Below are positions 44,679-52,097 of a stretch of DNA of 64,000 nt, in pieces. The notes under the pieces were generated by a model. It saw only the letters and a list, made by a program, of their open reading frames with translations, was not told where the DNA came from and ran no database searches. Each line of letters begins with the position of its first letter. Position 1 is the stretch's first letter. The stretch spans positions 1-64,000 of the forward strand of contig JAUJOV010000012.1 in the NCBI GenBank assembly GCA_030447545.1, given 5' to 3'. The translations under genes were made by a program, and so were the position numbers. Source of the DNA: Sphingomicrobium sp. (GTDB taxonomy: Bacteria > Pseudomonadota > Alphaproteobacteria > Sphingomonadales > Sphingomonadaceae).

Positions 44679-45016
44679 TCAGGAGGCGGCGGGCGTCCTT
44701 GCGAACGGTGCTGACCCTCTCTCGGCGTCCTCGGCGTCCGCTTCTTCCAGCATCCGTGCCAGCAGCTCGATCTTGAACAGCAGGCACTCATGGTCGGGAG
44801 CATCGGTCGCGAGCACAGCTTCCTGCGCGGACGCCCGCTCATCCACCGCTGCGTCAAAAGGCTTTTCCCAGGCGGCATGGTCGCGAAACGCCTCATCCCG
44901 GCGCGTGCACCACGTCTCGAAGTCGTCAACAACGCGGTAGGCGTCAGCTTGGCCTGCTTTGCTTCTTCCGGCGTCATGTGCCGCCCCGCAACCACGCGCT
45001 GGATCACGATGCTCAT
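44679..45016 (-). CDS. Small hypothetical protein, frameshifted as read
   Basis: MSIVIQRVVAGRHMTPEEAK opens; a one-base shift near 44960 gives DAYRVVDDFETWCTRRDEAF, RDHAAWEKPFDAAVDERASA and HECLLFKIELLARMLEEADA, ending TPAAS at TGA 44679. About 112 residues, helical. The start may instead be the ATG at 44977 (MTPEEAKQAK). Phage-like small-gene context; role unknown. Confidence 0.55.
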
Positions 45017-45032
45017 GTGCGCGGCTCGGAAG

Positions 45033-45319
45033 TTACGTTCGCGGCACGCCGCAGCCCAGGTCGTAGCGGCGGAAGAACTCGTCTCGGCGGGGGCATGCTG
45101 CCTCCGCGGCGTCGTGAGCTGCCGAGGTGTGAGCGTCGATGCGCTCGTATTCCTCCTCGGCTGTTTTCAATCTAGCGACCGCCCTGTTCCAGGTGCTGCG
45201 GTCGGGCTGCGTCGCTGTCTTGGCGATCGAGGCCCCTGCGACGGGAACGGCTGCGGTCGCACCCGCGAGGCCAATACCGATCAGGTTTGCCGGCGGCTGA
45301 TGGTGTTCTGGCGGTCCAT
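45033..45319 (-). CDS. Small exported-type protein with twin-arginine-like signal, frameshifted as read
   Basis: MDRQNTISRRQT starts it; after one missing base near 45284 comes LIGIGLAGATAAVPVAGASI, together resembling an S-R-R-x signal sequence. The mature part, STWNRAVARLKTAEEEYERI then DEFFRRYDLGCG, is helical. About 95 residues. The ATG overlaps the stop of the 44-residue gene before it. Confidence 0.6.
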
Positions 45320-45453
45320 CACAGCCCCGCCTTTCCAGCCAGCTCGGCGTCGGAAATGTGGCTGGCTGCGTTGGGTGCGCGGCCCAGGGCGAGCGCGATG
45401 AGTAAGGCCGCTAGAGCCGTCCAGTTCACGGTGGTATGAGGCTTGGTAGCCAT
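45319..45453 (-). CDS. 44-residue membrane or signal peptide, first gene of leftward cluster
   Basis: MATKPHTTVNWTALAALLIA then LALGRAPNAASHISDAELAG: a single hydrophobic helix and a short tail. GGAAGGGAT lies upstream as ribosome site. It is the first gene after the leftward promoter at 45538-45565 and its TGA is followed at once by the next ATG. Confidence 0.6.
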   Translation of the reverse strand: MATKPHTTVNWTALAALLIALALGRAPNAASHISDAELAGKAGL

Positions 45454-45531
45454 GGAAGCTTATCCCTTCCTTTGGTTAGGCTCGCCCTCGGTGTTAGTAG
45501 CACCGGGGCGAGCCGCTTTCCCCTTGAAAGC

Positions 45532-45546
45532 CGCTATAAAATAGCG
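45532..45546. promoter_or_regulatory. Operator 1, CGCTAT-AAA-ATAGCG
   Basis: A perfect inverted repeat with 6-base arms and a 3-base spacer. It overlaps the proposed -10 box of the leftward promoter. The sister site at 45576-45590 has the same layout, suggesting one dimeric repressor. Confidence 0.7.
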
Positions 45547-45565
45547 CCCTATTGCGTCTTGTCAA
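45538..45565 (-). promoter_or_regulatory. Leftward promoter of the small-gene cluster
   Basis: On the minus strand TTGACA (45565-45560, consensus -35) is followed 16 bases later by TATTTT (45543-45538). Its -10 is inside operator 1 and its -35 inside a 15-base palindrome (CGTCTTG-T-CAAGACG, 45555-45569). First gene downstream is the 44-residue ORF at 45453. Confidence 0.55.
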
Positions 45566-45575
45566 GACGGTACGT

Positions 45576-45590
45576 CGCTATTAGTTAGCG
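45576..45590. promoter_or_regulatory. Operator 2, CGCTAT-TAG-TTAGCG
   Basis: Same layout as operator 1 with one arm mismatch, ending 4 bases before the ATG of the Xre-type regulator. A repressor here would block its own gene, so autoregulation is likely. Confidence 0.65.
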
Positions 45591-45594
45591 CGTT

Positions 45595-45825
45595 ATGAAT
45601 TACCAACAATGCCGCATGGCCCGCTCCGGCTTAGGGCTTAACATAGCCGACATGGGGAAAGCAGCCGGCGTCCGGCCAATGACGATCAGCAGGCTCGAAC
45701 GTGGGTTGAAGGTCGCTCCGGGAACAGTCGAGCGGTTGCGCGCGTGGTTTGTTGGCCAGGATGTCGAGTTCATCAACGGCGGCAGGTCCGTTGGGGTAAG
45801 GGTGCCTCGGAAGGAACGAGAATGA
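45595..45825 (+). CDS. Xre/Cro-family repressor-like protein
   Basis: 76 residues with one helix-turn-helix: QCRMARSGLGLNIADMGKAA, then GVRPMTISRLERG (recognition helix), and a short tail with VEFINGGRSVGVRV. This is the size of a phage Cro-type regulator rather than a CI protein with a dimerisation domain. Two matching operators lie immediately upstream, one within the divergent leftward promoter. The next gene overlaps by 4 bases. Confidence 0.82.
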   Translation: MNYQQCRMARSGLGLNIADMGKAAGVRPMTISRLERGLKVAPGTVERLRAWFVGQDVEFINGGRSVGVRVPRKERE

Positions 45826-46103
45826 GCAAGGACGCAATCGACAAGCTCGCGAGCCTCGGTTCGCAAACTGAAGAACAGTTCGCTTTTGCCCAAGAAGTGG
45901 GTCGGGCTGACCTGACCCTGACGGCGTTGGCCGTTGCGATTCACGTGCTGGGCAAGGTTCCGCCTGAGCGCGGCCATGACGACTTAAAGGCTATGAAGCT
46001 GCTGCTCCATGAGCTTGCCGGGGACGACGCGGAGTTTTGGCGGGATCGAGCGAAACACCTTGTTGATGGAGCCGAGGCGTCGGGACAAGGCCGGAATGCC
46101 TAA
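45822..46103 (+). CDS. Small hypothetical protein
   Basis: 93 residues: MSKDAIDKLASLGSQTEEQF then AFAQEVGRADLTLTALAVAI and DAEFWRDRAKHLVDGAEASG. Mostly helical and acidic. It is coupled to the regulator gene before it (ATGA) and overlaps the next gene by 8 bases. No recognised domain. Confidence 0.55.
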   Translation: MSKDAIDKLASLGSQTEEQFAFAQEVGRADLTLTALAVAIHVLGKVPPERGHDDLKAMKLLLHELAGDDAEFWRDRAKHLVDGAEASGQGRNA

Positions 46104-46263
46104 GCCCCCGACGCCTCCTGATTTGGGGCACTGTCCCGACTGCGGAAAGGTGATCGGCCCGCACAAGGGTTGGTTAGGCCCCGAATGCCAGTGTCATCGG
46201 TCGCAACCTAGCGCCCTCCGCGGAGCCCACGGCGTCGGCACTGGAAGTAGCGAGGCGACCTAG
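46096..46263 (+). CDS. Small zinc-ribbon-like protein
   Basis: 55 residues with CPDCGKVIGPHKGWLGPECQ, i.e. Cys-x2-Cys and a later Cys-x-Cys-His that may hold zinc. It begins inside the preceding gene's 3' end. Unknown role; its stop overlaps the end of the convergent 50-residue gene. Confidence 0.5.
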   Translation: MPKPPTPPDLGHCPDCGKVIGPHKGWLGPECQCHRSQPSALRGAHGVGTGSSEAT

Positions 46264-46412
46264 AGGGCGGAGTTGGCACCCTGCCGCTGGTGCTCCCGCA
46301 GCGTTCCGAGCTTGAGCCGCTCAGTTAGCAGCTCGCGTTGCGCGGCAACCTCTTCCGCAGCAGAGCGAAAGGCGGTGAAGTATCTCGGCTTAGATGTGGT
46401 GGAATGGTGCAT
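46260..46412 (-). CDS. 50-residue hypothetical protein
   Basis: MHHSTTSKPRYFTAFRSAAE then EVAAQRELLTERLKLGTLRE, ending GANSAL at TAG 46260. The second half is an amphipathic helix. Too short to classify, but coding-like composition and tail-to-tail packing with the plus-strand gene support it. Confidence 0.45.
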   Translation of the reverse strand: MHHSTTSKPRYFTAFRSAAEEVAAQRELLTERLKLGTLREHQRQGANSAL

Positions 46413-46438
46413 CGTTGCCTCGTTAGCGCGGACAAGCC

Positions 46439-46588
46439 TTATGTGCTCGCGTCCAACGCTGCGACCAGGGTCATCAGCTCAGCTGGAAGGCGCGGTTCTA
46501 CGCTGAAGATGCTGCTTAGAGCGGCACCCCAAGAGCAGGCTGGCCGTGTCGCCATGGGGGCGATCGTGGTGGGTCCAGATACATTCAT
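46439..46588 (-). CDS. 49-residue hypothetical protein
   Basis: MNVSGPTTIAPMATRPACSW then LSSIFSVEPRLPAELMTLVA, TAA at 46439. It reads toward the previous small gene (27 bases away). Tentative; only ORF structure and packing support it. Confidence 0.35.
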   Translation of the reverse strand: MNVSGPTTIAPMATRPACSWGAALSSIFSVEPRLPAELMTLVAALDAST

Positions 46589-46896
46589 CGCTAGTTCCTT
46601 TTGGCGATCAACGCAGTGAGGCCCTCATCACACCATCGGAAACGATTGGACGTGGCAGGAACAGGCCAAACCAAGCTACCGGGAAGGCGCAGACGGCTGG
46701 GCTTTGCCAGCGCGCCTGTTAGTCCGTGCTGGAGCTATTGGCACTAATGGCACTAATGGCAGAAGGCGTGGCTCAGAGGTCCCTGATCGGCGCAATTTGG
46801 GCTCCAATCCGGTTCTGCGGATTACGTAGCGATTACGCAGCCTCGTGCCGGCCGCTTCTGCCACGGCGCAATCTAAACCTAAGTCTCTGAAAACGA
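46589..46896. other. Non-coding island end with short direct repeats
   Basis: I see no convincing gene in these 308 bases. Two tandem features stand out: GGCACTAAT repeated twice in tandem (46739-46756) and GATTACG-AGC, present as GATTACGTAGC and GATTACGCAGC about 11 bases apart (46818-46840). Short direct repeats beside an att site are what integrase arm-binding or excisionase sites look like. Confidence 0.45.
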
Positions 46897-46973
46897 TGGC
46901 GCGCCCGGCAGGATTCGAACCTGCGACCCCAAGCTTAGAAGGCTCGTGCTCTATCCGACTGAGCTACGGGCGC
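46897..46973 (-). tRNA. tRNA-Arg (anticodon TCT)
   Basis: A full cloverleaf is read on the minus strand: acceptor GCGCCCG / CGGGCGC, D-arm AGCTCAGTCGGATAGAGC, anticodon stem-loop CGAGC-CTTCTAA-GCTTG giving anticodon TCT, and T-arm with GGTTCGAATCC. A genomically encoded CCA ends it. Its 3' 42 bases are duplicated at 32000-32041. It decodes AGA, a rare codon in GC-rich genomes, and is a classic integration target. Confidence 0.97.
46900..46941. repeat. Right attachment-site repeat (inside tRNA-Arg)
   Basis: Identical over 42 bases to 32000-32041. Because the complete tRNA is at this side, integration restored the tRNA using element- or chromosome-derived 3' sequence. Confidence 0.93.
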
Positions 46974-47014
46974 GTGCCGGGAAGGTTTAGCTGATTGTCT
47001 GGCCGTGCGACAGT

Positions 47015-47683
47015 TCAGGCGGCGACGGTTTCCAGCAGCCCCTCGAACAGTCGCCGCCCGTCGGTGCCGCCGTGGGCGGGTTCGACCGCGCGCTCTGGGT
47101 GCGGCATCAGGCCGAGCACGTTGCCGGCGTCGTTGAGGATCCCTGCGATGCCGCGCGCCGAGCCGTTGACCGCGTCGAGGTAGCGCAACGCGACGCGGCC
47201 CTCGCCCTCGAGGCGGTCGAGAGTGTCGGCGTCGGCCTGGTAATTGCCGTCGTGGTGGGCGACTGGGAAGACGACCTGTTCACCGGTCGAATAGCCGCTG
47301 GTGAAGAGGCTCTGGCTGTTCTCGACGCGCAGCGGGGCCGGGCGGCAGACAAAGTTGAGCCCCGCGTTGCGCATGAGCGCGCCGGGCAGCAGACCCGCCT
47401 CGGTCAGCACCTGGAAGCCGTTGCAGATGCCGATCACCGGAACTCCGCGACCTGCTGCATCGGCCACTGCGCGCATCACGGGGGAACGCGCGGCCATGGC
47501 GCCTGAGCGCAGGTAGTCGCCGTAGGAGAAGCCGCCGGGCAGTCCGATGAAATCCACGCGGTCGGGAAGCTCGCTTGTCCGATGCCAAACCATCGCCGGG
47601 GCGCGGCCCGTCACCTCGCGAAGCGCAACCGCGAGGTCGCGGTCGCAATTGGAACCAGGGAAGACGATGACGGCGCTCTTCAA
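47015..47683 (-). CDS. purQ: Phosphoribosylformylglycinamidine synthase subunit PurQ
   Basis: 222 residues, glutamine amidotransferase class I type: nucleophile Cys in [20 protein letters not shown] (~residue 90), oxyanion turn LPGGFSYGD, and His-x-Glu in [10 protein letters not shown] near the end. It feeds ammonia to PurL for purine step four. It overlaps purS by 4 bases. The stop is 42 bases from the tRNA-Arg gene. Confidence 0.97.
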   Translation of the reverse strand: MKSAVIVFPGSNCDRDLAVALREVTGRAPAMVWHRTSELPDRVDFIGLPGGFSYGDYLRSGAMAARSPVMRAVADAAGRGVPVIGICNGFQVLTEAGLLPGALMRNAGLNFVCRPAPLRVENSQSLFTSGYSTGEQVVFPVAHHDGNYQADADTLDRLEGEGRVALRYLDAVNGSARGIAGILNDAGNVLGLMPHPERAVEPAHGGTDGRRLFEGLLETVAA

Positions 47684-47922
47684 CGCGCGTCCTCCAGCCG
47701 CTCAATCCGGAAATTCTCGATGACCGTGTTGGCGAGCAGGCGGCGGCACATGGCCTCGATGTGCGCATCGCTCGTGCCGTCGGCAAGGTCGAGCTCGATC
47801 AGCTTGCCTGCGCGCACGTCGCGCACGCCGTCGAAGCCGAGGCCCTCGAGCGCATGGTGGATCGCCTTTCCCTGCGGGTCGAGAACCCCGGGCTTGAGCG
47901 TGACGAAGACGCGCGCTTTCAT
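47680..47922 (-). CDS. purS: Phosphoribosylformylglycinamidine synthase subunit PurS
   Basis: 80 residues with the PurS pattern [40 protein letters not shown] and a C-terminal [10 protein letters not shown]. It bridges PurQ and PurL in the three-subunit synthase. Upstream genes of the pathway are not in view; the next plus-strand gene starts 143 bases away. Confidence 0.96.
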   Translation of the reverse strand: MKARVFVTLKPGVLDPQGKAIHHALEGLGFDGVRDVRAGKLIELDLADGTSDAHIEAMCRRLLANTVIENFRIERLEDAR

Positions 47923-48065
47923 CTTGAAGTGCCTGCCTGGTCGGTGATGTCCCGCCTATGGCGGCGGCGGGGGAGTGCGGCAAGCTTTACCCTATTTTCA
48001 CCCGACGAGGGCACTCTCAGGCTCGCCGGGGACCATATCCGGCAAAGTTGGAGGGGGGAGCGGCC

Positions 48066-48215
48066 ATGATCGGACTGGCGGTAGCCATGTTCATCGCCCT
48101 GTTCGGGTGGGGCGCGCAATATTTCGGCTGGCACGATCCCGTCGGAAAGGTCCAGCTCGCGCTGTTCACGAGCTTCGTCCTCGGGGCGCTCTGCGGCTAC
48201 AAGTCGAAGGCCTGA
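48066..48215 (+). CDS. Small membrane protein
   Basis: 49 residues, MIGLAVAMFIALFGWGAQYF then GKVQLALFTSFVLGALCGYK: two membrane helices. GGAGGGGGG is a strong ribosome site 8 bases before ATG. Unknown family; tail-to-tail with the DUF305-LVIVD gene. Confidence 0.6.
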   Translation: MIGLAVAMFIALFGWGAQYFGWHDPVGKVQLALFTSFVLGALCGYKSKA

Positions 48216-48249
48216 GCGCGCGCGGCTGAACGCGCCCAGGCTTCAAGCC

Positions 48250-50679
48250 CTAGCGCAGCCGCGCAGCGATTCCCGTCAGCGTCTGCCGAAGCGCGGCCAC
48301 GCGCTTGCCTGCAGCGGGGTCCGAGCTTGACGGGGCGACGCTTCCTGCGAGCGACGCGAGCCGCGCTGCGAGCTGGCCGTCGCGCGTCCCTGCCTCGACT
48401 CGCGCGCTCGCCGGTTCGAGCGCCTGCCTGAGCTCGGCAATGGTGCCGGCGGCTAGGCCGCCGCTGCGCTGAAGCTGGTCGAGATAAGCCAGCGCGACGA
48501 CCGGATGGTCGGGCCAGGTGACCGGCATCTGCTGCTGCGGGTTGAAGCGATCGCCCTGGTGGTCGGCAAGCGAAGCGGCGGCGATCTCGTTCGCGGTGAG
48601 ATGCTGGCTCGGGGTGAGCGCCAGCACGTCGAGGCCGCGCACGATCTCGGTCCCGTAGATGCGGCCGCCGTACCAGTAGGTCGACCAGAAGCCGCCCAGC
48701 ACCAGCGCGTCCTTGTCGATCGGTCCTCGGTCGAAGAAGGCAATCTCGATCGGGCGCATCGAATCGGTGAAGTCGACCACCGAAATGCCGCCCTGGTACC
48801 AGGCCTGGACGAAGATATCGCGGCCTGGGACGGGGATGATCGAGCCGTTGTGGGCGACGCAATTCTCCTGCTCGGTCTGGGCTGCGGGAAGCTTGTAGTG
48901 GCTGCGGTACCGGAGCTTGCCGTCGACGATGTCGTAGATCGCGTTGGCGCCCCAGTTGGCCGGGTCCTGCGGGCGGCAGCGCGGGCGCGACCCGCCGCCC
49001 CATTCGTCGGTGTACAGGACCTTGGTCCCGTCATTGTTGAAGGTCGCTGAATGCCAGTAGGCGAAGCCTGGGTCGGTCACTGCATCGATCCGGCGCGGCC
49101 TCCGGGGATCGGAGATGTCGAAGATGATGCCGTTGCCCGAGCAGGCGCCGGCGGCGAGCGAGCGGGTCGGGAAGGTGGTGATGTCGTGGCACTGGTCGGT
49201 GCGGCGCGTTTCCTGCGTGCCCTCCCCGTGCTCGCCGCCGCGCCACAGGCCCGCGATATTTCCCGACCGCGGGTCGGCGAAGACGGCGGGGCTGTCGATG
49301 ATCCGCGAGCGCGACGGATCGGCCACGGGTATCTCGATCACGTCGATTCGGAACAGGGCCGTGCGGGGGTCGCCGGGAACGTCGCCGATGCAGCCGGGGA
49401 GCTCCTTTTCCTCGCGCACCGACGAAGTGCCGGAATTGTAGACGATGATCGAGCCGTCGCGGCCTGGGCCCGACACCACCGAGTGGGTGTGCGAGCCGCG
49501 GCAGGTCTGCACCTGGCCCACCTGCACTGGAACCGCGGGATTGCGGATGTCGAAGATGCGCAGGCCCCGGAAGCGCTCGCGGCTGACGTCCTCGACCACG
49601 CCCTGGCGGCCGCAATCGACGCGGCCGCGGGTCTCCTGCGCCGACATGATGAGCAGGTGGCCGACGATCGACATGTCGCCCTGTCCTCCAGGGCAGATCA
49701 CGGAGCTGACGAGCTGCGGCGCGCCTGCGGTAAGGCGGTAGAGGTTGAAGCCGTGGTAATTGCCGACCGCCAGCAGGTCGCCCGAGAAGGCCATGTCGGT
49801 ATTGGCGAAGCCGAGCAGCGGGGAGCGTTCGCCTGCTGCTGCCGACTCCTTCTCGGCCGCGCCTTTGGCGCCGGGCTTCTTCGGCTTCAGGCCCGCGGGA
49901 TTCGCGGGATCGAAGAAGCCGGTCGGCTTGGGCAGCGAGGCGACCACCCGCATGTTGCCGAGCGCCTGGCCGGCATCACGGAAGCCGGCGGCGAGGGTCG
50001 GGCGTCGGTCGTCCGAAAGGCCGCGGAGGAGCTCGCCCATGCGCTCGATCTCCGCCTCCTGCTCGTTGATCACCTCGTTGACGAAGTCGTGCAGGACCGG
50101 GTCATAGGCCGAGCCGGGGCGCTCCAGAAGCGCATTGGCCATGTCGATCGCACCTTCGTGGTGCTCGATCATGCCCTCGAGGAACAGCCGCTCGAACGCG
50201 GTGCCCTTGGCTGCGGCGAGCGCCGCCATCTGCTGAGGGGTCGCCATGCCCTTCATTTCGCCCGGGCCGTGGGCGGCGTGCATCGCGTGCGCGGAACTGA
50301 GGTCGGGCGCGCTTTGGCCTCGCTCGCGAAGCCAGTCCCGCATGAACTTGATCTCGTCTTCCTGGCTCGCGTCGATGCGCTTGGCGACGGCGACGATCGG
50401 CGGGCGGCTGGTCCGGCCCTTGACCAGCTCGGCCATCTGCACCGCCTGGTGATGGTGAAGGATCATGTTCTGCATGAAGCGCACGTCGTCGGGCGAGAAG
50501 CGCGTGTTGGCGATACGCACCGCTTCCTGCGGGCTGATGGTGACGGTCGGCTGCCCAGGCGCGCCGGGCTGAAGGATGGGAACGGTCTGGGCGGTCGCCC
50601 CGCAGGCCACGGCGACGAGCGTGGCCGCAGCCGAGCAACGCAGTGCAAGACGAATGGAAGATGGACGCTGGACAGGCAC
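48250..50679 (-). CDS. Exported DUF305-LVIVD fusion protein
   Basis: 809 residues with a signal peptide (LALRCSAAATLVAVACGATA). Residues ~50-215 are a DUF305 ferritin-like four-helix domain with His/Met-rich helices (QNMILHHHQAVQMAELV, GMIEHHEGAIDMANALLE). From ~290 comes an LVIVD-type beta-propeller (LLAVGNYHGFNLYRL, GLRIFDIRNPAVPVQVG, ISVVDFTDSMRPIEIAFFD). DUF305 domains are associated with copper/metal handling; LVIVD propellers are surface or periplasmic and of unknown function. Monocistronic, no frameshift in 2.4 kb. Confidence 0.85.
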   Translation of the reverse strand: MPVQRPSSIRLALRCSAAATLVAVACGATAQTVPILQPGAPGQPTVTISPQEAVRIANTRFSPDDVRFMQNMILHHHQAVQMAELVKGRTSRPPIVAVAKRIDASQEDEIKFMRDWLRERGQSAPDLSSAHAMHAAHGPGEMKGMATPQQMAALAAAKGTAFERLFLEGMIEHHEGAIDMANALLERPGSAYDPVLHDFVNEVINEQEAEIERMGELLRGLSDDRRPTLAAGFRDAGQALGNMRVVASLPKPTGFFDPANPAGLKPKKPGAKGAAEKESAAAGERSPLLGFANTDMAFSGDLLAVGNYHGFNLYRLTAGAPQLVSSVICPGGQGDMSIVGHLLIMSAQETRGRVDCGRQGVVEDVSRERFRGLRIFDIRNPAVPVQVGQVQTCRGSHTHSVVSGPGRDGSIIVYNSGTSSVREEKELPGCIGDVPGDPRTALFRIDVIEIPVADPSRSRIIDSPAVFADPRSGNIAGLWRGGEHGEGTQETRRTDQCHDITTFPTRSLAAGACSGNGIIFDISDPRRPRRIDAVTDPGFAYWHSATFNNDGTKVLYTDEWGGGSRPRCRPQDPANWGANAIYDIVDGKLRYRSHYKLPAAQTEQENCVAHNGSIIPVPGRDIFVQAWYQGGISVVDFTDSMRPIEIAFFDRGPIDKDALVLGGFWSTYWYGGRIYGTEIVRGLDVLALTPSQHLTANEIAAASLADHQGDRFNPQQQMPVTWPDHPVVALAYLDQLQRSGGLAAGTIAELRQALEPASARVEAGTRDGQLAARLASLAGSVAPSSSDPAAGKRVAALRQTLTGIAARLR

Positions 50680-50751
50680 GTTGGCGGACTCCGGGAATAT
50701 TGTGCGGAGGGCCGCCTAGCACAGCGAAATGGGAGTCGGAAACGCCCCTGG

Positions 50752-52042
50752 TCAGCTCCAGTCAGCGTCTGCCTTGGGACGGAGCTCCGCGGCCGCGCGC
50801 GTTACGTCATCAAGGTCGACCGGCTCGTCGTAGGGGTCTTCGTCGAGCCTCGTGACTCGCTTCAGCCGCTCCTGCCAATGGTGCAGCCGCTGGACGTAAG
50901 GCAGGAATGGCTTGCGCATCAGCGCGCCGCTCGGGAGCAACTCGACGTCGGCAATCCCCATGTGCAGCCATTCGCCACTGTGCCAATCCTGCATGTCGAC
51001 CGCCGGGAACAGGCAGATGCCGTGGAGGTCCACGCCGCGGTTGACTGCGGCCAGGCACTCGCAGGTCATGTCGTCGAGCCACTCGGGCCGGCCGCCGTGG
51101 AGGCCCGAAGTCTCCGCGACGATGCATGGCCTTTTGTATTTGGCAAAGCTCTCCTCGATCAAATCGGCTACCGGCCGAATGCGATCGTCCCCGGGCTCGA
51201 GGGGTTTGTTGGGGCCGGTGCTGTGGTCATATTCCATCTGGCCGAAGCTGTAATTGTTGAGGCCGAGGATATCGATCAGCTCGGGGCTGCCGCCAAATTC
51301 GGGGTGCTTGAGCCCCGAGATCACATCCCAGGCGATGTACGCGTCTTCGTAGGATTCGCGGTGCGCTTCCTCGGCGAGGTCGGGCCGGTCGCGCGGCGGG
51401 ACGACCCAGATCAGCGGGTCGATATGGACGAAGCGCGCGTCGGGGAAGTCTTCGCGGATCGCGTTGCAGGCCGCGATGTCAGCCCGGGCAAGCGAGAGGG
51501 TGAACTGGCGGCGGAAATCGACGCTTTTGCCGAACGGCGCGCACCACGCCCACTCGCCGCCCATGTAGCCCCAGAAGGTCGGCTCGTTGATCGGCGTGAA
51601 GCATAGCGGCCCGTGATGCGCCCGTTCTGCGACATAGCGCGCGGCGGCGCGGGCATAGGCTGCAAAGCGTTCGACGAACGCATCGCTCAGCGGGTCGAGC
51701 CCGTCGGGATAGCCGTAATGGCACAGGTCCCAGATCGGCAGAACGTTGTGCCGCTGCTGCGCGTCCAGGAACGGGTCGATGGCCGAGAAGTCGTATTGGC
51801 CCTTGCCCTTGTCGACCAGCGGCCAGGCGATCCCCTCCCGGGCAACGGCAATGCCAAGCGGCTCGAGCATCATAATCTTCGTCCGCGTGGACATAGTGCT
51901 GCAGCTCGGCCGCGACGTCGCGCCGGCCGCGGTCCTTCCATTCGAAGCTCGAACATTCGAAGCCGGACAGGAAGAAGGTCGGGAAGATGCCGTCGCGCGC
52001 CACACCTACACTACGCGCGAACCGCGCTGCGCGTTGCCCCAC
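50752..52042 (-). CDS. Glycoside hydrolase (beta-glucosidase-like TIM barrel), frameshifted as read
   Basis: The N-terminus reads [20 protein letters not shown] with [11 protein letters not shown] from GTG ~52042, shifts near 51870, then continues [60 protein letters not shown] (acid/base Glu in NEP) and [13 protein letters not shown] (probable nucleophile Glu) follow. The NEP and ETSG motifs place it in glycoside hydrolase clan A. Exact family and sugar are uncertain. No signal peptide. Divergent from the fadJ-type gene. Confidence 0.75.
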
Positions 52043-52097
52043 TTCATCACCTTTTCCAGCCCGGCCTAGCGCCTCCCGCACGCGCCGAGGAGCCAAA

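Larger units (their letters stand above)
32000..46941. mobile_element. Genomic island integrated in tRNA-Arg(TCT)
   Basis: Exact 42-base repeats of the tRNA-Arg 3' region bound the element (32000-32041 and 46900-46941), giving a 14.9-kb insert. The intact tRNA is at the right boundary. The content is accessory: truncated tyrosine integrase, AlpA-like protein, primase, helicase, DUF5681 protein, Xre repressor, many tiny unknown genes and signalling cargo. I see no virion structural, relaxase or type IV secretion gene. It resembles a P4/PICI-like satellite or integrative replicon. Base errors and a short integrase suggest a decaying or poorly sequenced copy. Confidence 0.88.

Noticed and set aside
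44790-45401. A 203-codon plus-strand frame in the small-gene cluster
   Set aside because: The opposite strand resolves into three coupled small genes with protein-like composition; the plus frame is Arg/Cys-rich and featureless.
32000-46941. Toxin-antitoxin or restriction-modification cargo in the island
   Set aside because: No nuclease, methyltransferase or recognised toxin motifs were found in any small gene, so no such claim is made.
49051-51606. An 851-codon plus-strand frame opposite the DUF305-LVIVD and hydrolase genes
   Set aside because: Antisense of two recognisable proteins; no motif of its own.
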